Of a DNA stretch of 15,883 nucleotides, positions 15,414 through 15,883 are shown one piece after another. The notes below the pieces were generated by a model, which worked only from the letters and a program-made list of their open reading frames with translations, ran no database searches and had not been told where the DNA came from. The stretch spans positions 1-15,883 of the forward strand of contig CAKPEJ010000023.1 in the NCBI GenBank assembly GCA_934149325.1, given 5' to 3'. The position numbers were made by a program, and so were the translations under genes. This DNA is from an uncultured Bacilli bacterium. GTDB lineage: Bacteria; Bacillota_I; Bacilli_A; RF39; UBA660. Every line of letters begins with the position of its first letter. The stretch's first letter is position 1.

Positions 15414-15436
15414 AAAAAAAAGGAAAAGTATTCCTT
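15414..15436 (-). terminator. Terminator overlapping the stop codon of the last gene
   Basis: On the minus strand AAGGAA (15436-15431) and TTCCTT (15425-15420) form a 6-bp stem with a 5-base loop, followed by a run of six T (15419-15414). The 5' arm begins inside the TAA stop codon (15437-15435) of the partial gene. Confidence 0.72.
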
Positions 15437-15883
15437 ATTCATAATCATAACTCCATGTTATTTTCTTTACTCTTCCTTTTTTATATTCGAAAATTATCTT
15501 TGCAACGTTAGATTTTCTTCCATCAACTATTGCATCTCTATTAATATAAATCAAATCTTCTTTGCTTCTTATTCCTTGGTATATGTTTCCTGTTATCTCT
15601 GATTCATTTAGTGCACTAACTGAATAATTTCCATAGATATATGTTCCTATTTCGTTTTCTACATTATATTTATTCATAACTTTTTTTATTCTACTTCCAA
15701 TTTTTATTCCTCTTGAAGTTTTATAATTTCTGCCTGTTATTTCAGCCTTTATTAACATAAAATCATCATAATCTTCTCTTAGTGTTAAAGTCATTCCATT
15801 ATAATATAGTTTTTTATATTCATATATATCTTTCTTTATCTTCTTTTCTTTTTTAGGTTTTCCTATCTTTTTCTTTATATCAT
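15435..15883 (-). CDS. Hypothetical protein, 5' end beyond the window
   Basis: The frame is open from the window edge to TAA at 15435, giving at least 148 residues, so the gene is cut at its 5' side. An internal ATG at 15794 exists, but the coding-like frame continues upstream of it through YEYKKLYYNGM with no stop and no good ribosome binding site. A true start beyond the edge is therefore more likely. The visible N-terminal part is a very Lys-rich linker (about 12 Lys in 24 residues). The rest contains AEITGRNYKTSRGIKIGSRI then KKVMNKYNV, a pattern seen in small extracytoplasmic beta-type domains of the SmpA/BLIP-like kind; that similarity is a guess. I do not recognise the gene. A terminator overlaps its stop codon. 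Confidence 0.7.
   Translation of the reverse strand, partial: DIKKKIGKPKKEKKIKKDIYEYKKLYYNGMTLTLREDYDDFMLIKAEITGRNYKTSRGIKIGSRIKKVMNKYNVENEIGTYIYGNYSVSALNESEITGNIYQGIRSKEDLIYINRDAIVDGRKSNVAKIIFEYKKGRVKKITWSYDYE

Overview
The window is a very AT-rich chromosomal segment from a Bacillota bacterium. Six tRNA genes encode their CCA ends, RNase Y is present, and ribosome binding sites are strong AGGTGA/GGAGG types. There is also a long Gram-positive-type secreted surface protein. The low GC and compact layout suggest a host- or gut-associated Bacilli lineage such as the Mollicutes-related RF39-like groups, but that placement is inference. TGG is the Trp codon wherever I checked, and TAA, TAG and TGA all serve as stops, so the standard bacterial code fits.

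Layout: almost everything lies on the minus strand. Positions 2-646 hold tRNAs Val, Thr, Tyr, Gln, Lys and Leu (order of transcription). A strong promoter drives the first five, and a terminator follows tRNA-Lys. tRNA-Leu then has its own promoter. Positions 722-1454 hold a CvfD/YugI-type S1-domain protein and, divergently, a NifU-type Fe-S scaffold. Positions 1460-3985 hold RNase Y followed by an unrecognised 308-residue protein that may have a degenerate kinase fold. Positions 4241-5917 hold a membrane-anchored arylsulfotransferase gene split by one in-frame TAA. A small plus-strand gene (6048-6356) follows.

Positions 6377-10571 hold a minus-strand metabolic block: acetate kinase and a DHH/DHHA1 phosphoesterase, a stem-loop, then a FabG-like reductase and a YnbB-type PLP enzyme. 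The block ends at a stem-loop that overlaps the 3' end of the small plus-strand gene. Positions 10661-15340 hold a 1559-residue secreted protein with an SdrD B-like domain and a C-terminal DUF6273-like domain. It has its own consensus promoter and an ideal terminator. The window ends inside a further minus-strand gene that is cut at its 5' side.

How the genes relate: tRNA supply, RNase Y (mRNA decay) and the DHH phosphoesterase (probably nanoRNA/pAp or cyclic dinucleotide turnover) are housekeeping RNA functions. AckA makes ATP by substrate-level phosphorylation from acetyl phosphate, fitting a fermentative life. The two exported proteins (broken arylsulfotransferase, giant surface protein) are the accessory part. 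I found no CRISPR array, insertion sequence, integrase, toxin-antitoxin pair or recognisable defence system. The most noteworthy items are the single-codon interruption of the arylsulfotransferase and the unusual surface protein with exactly six cysteines in three close pairs.
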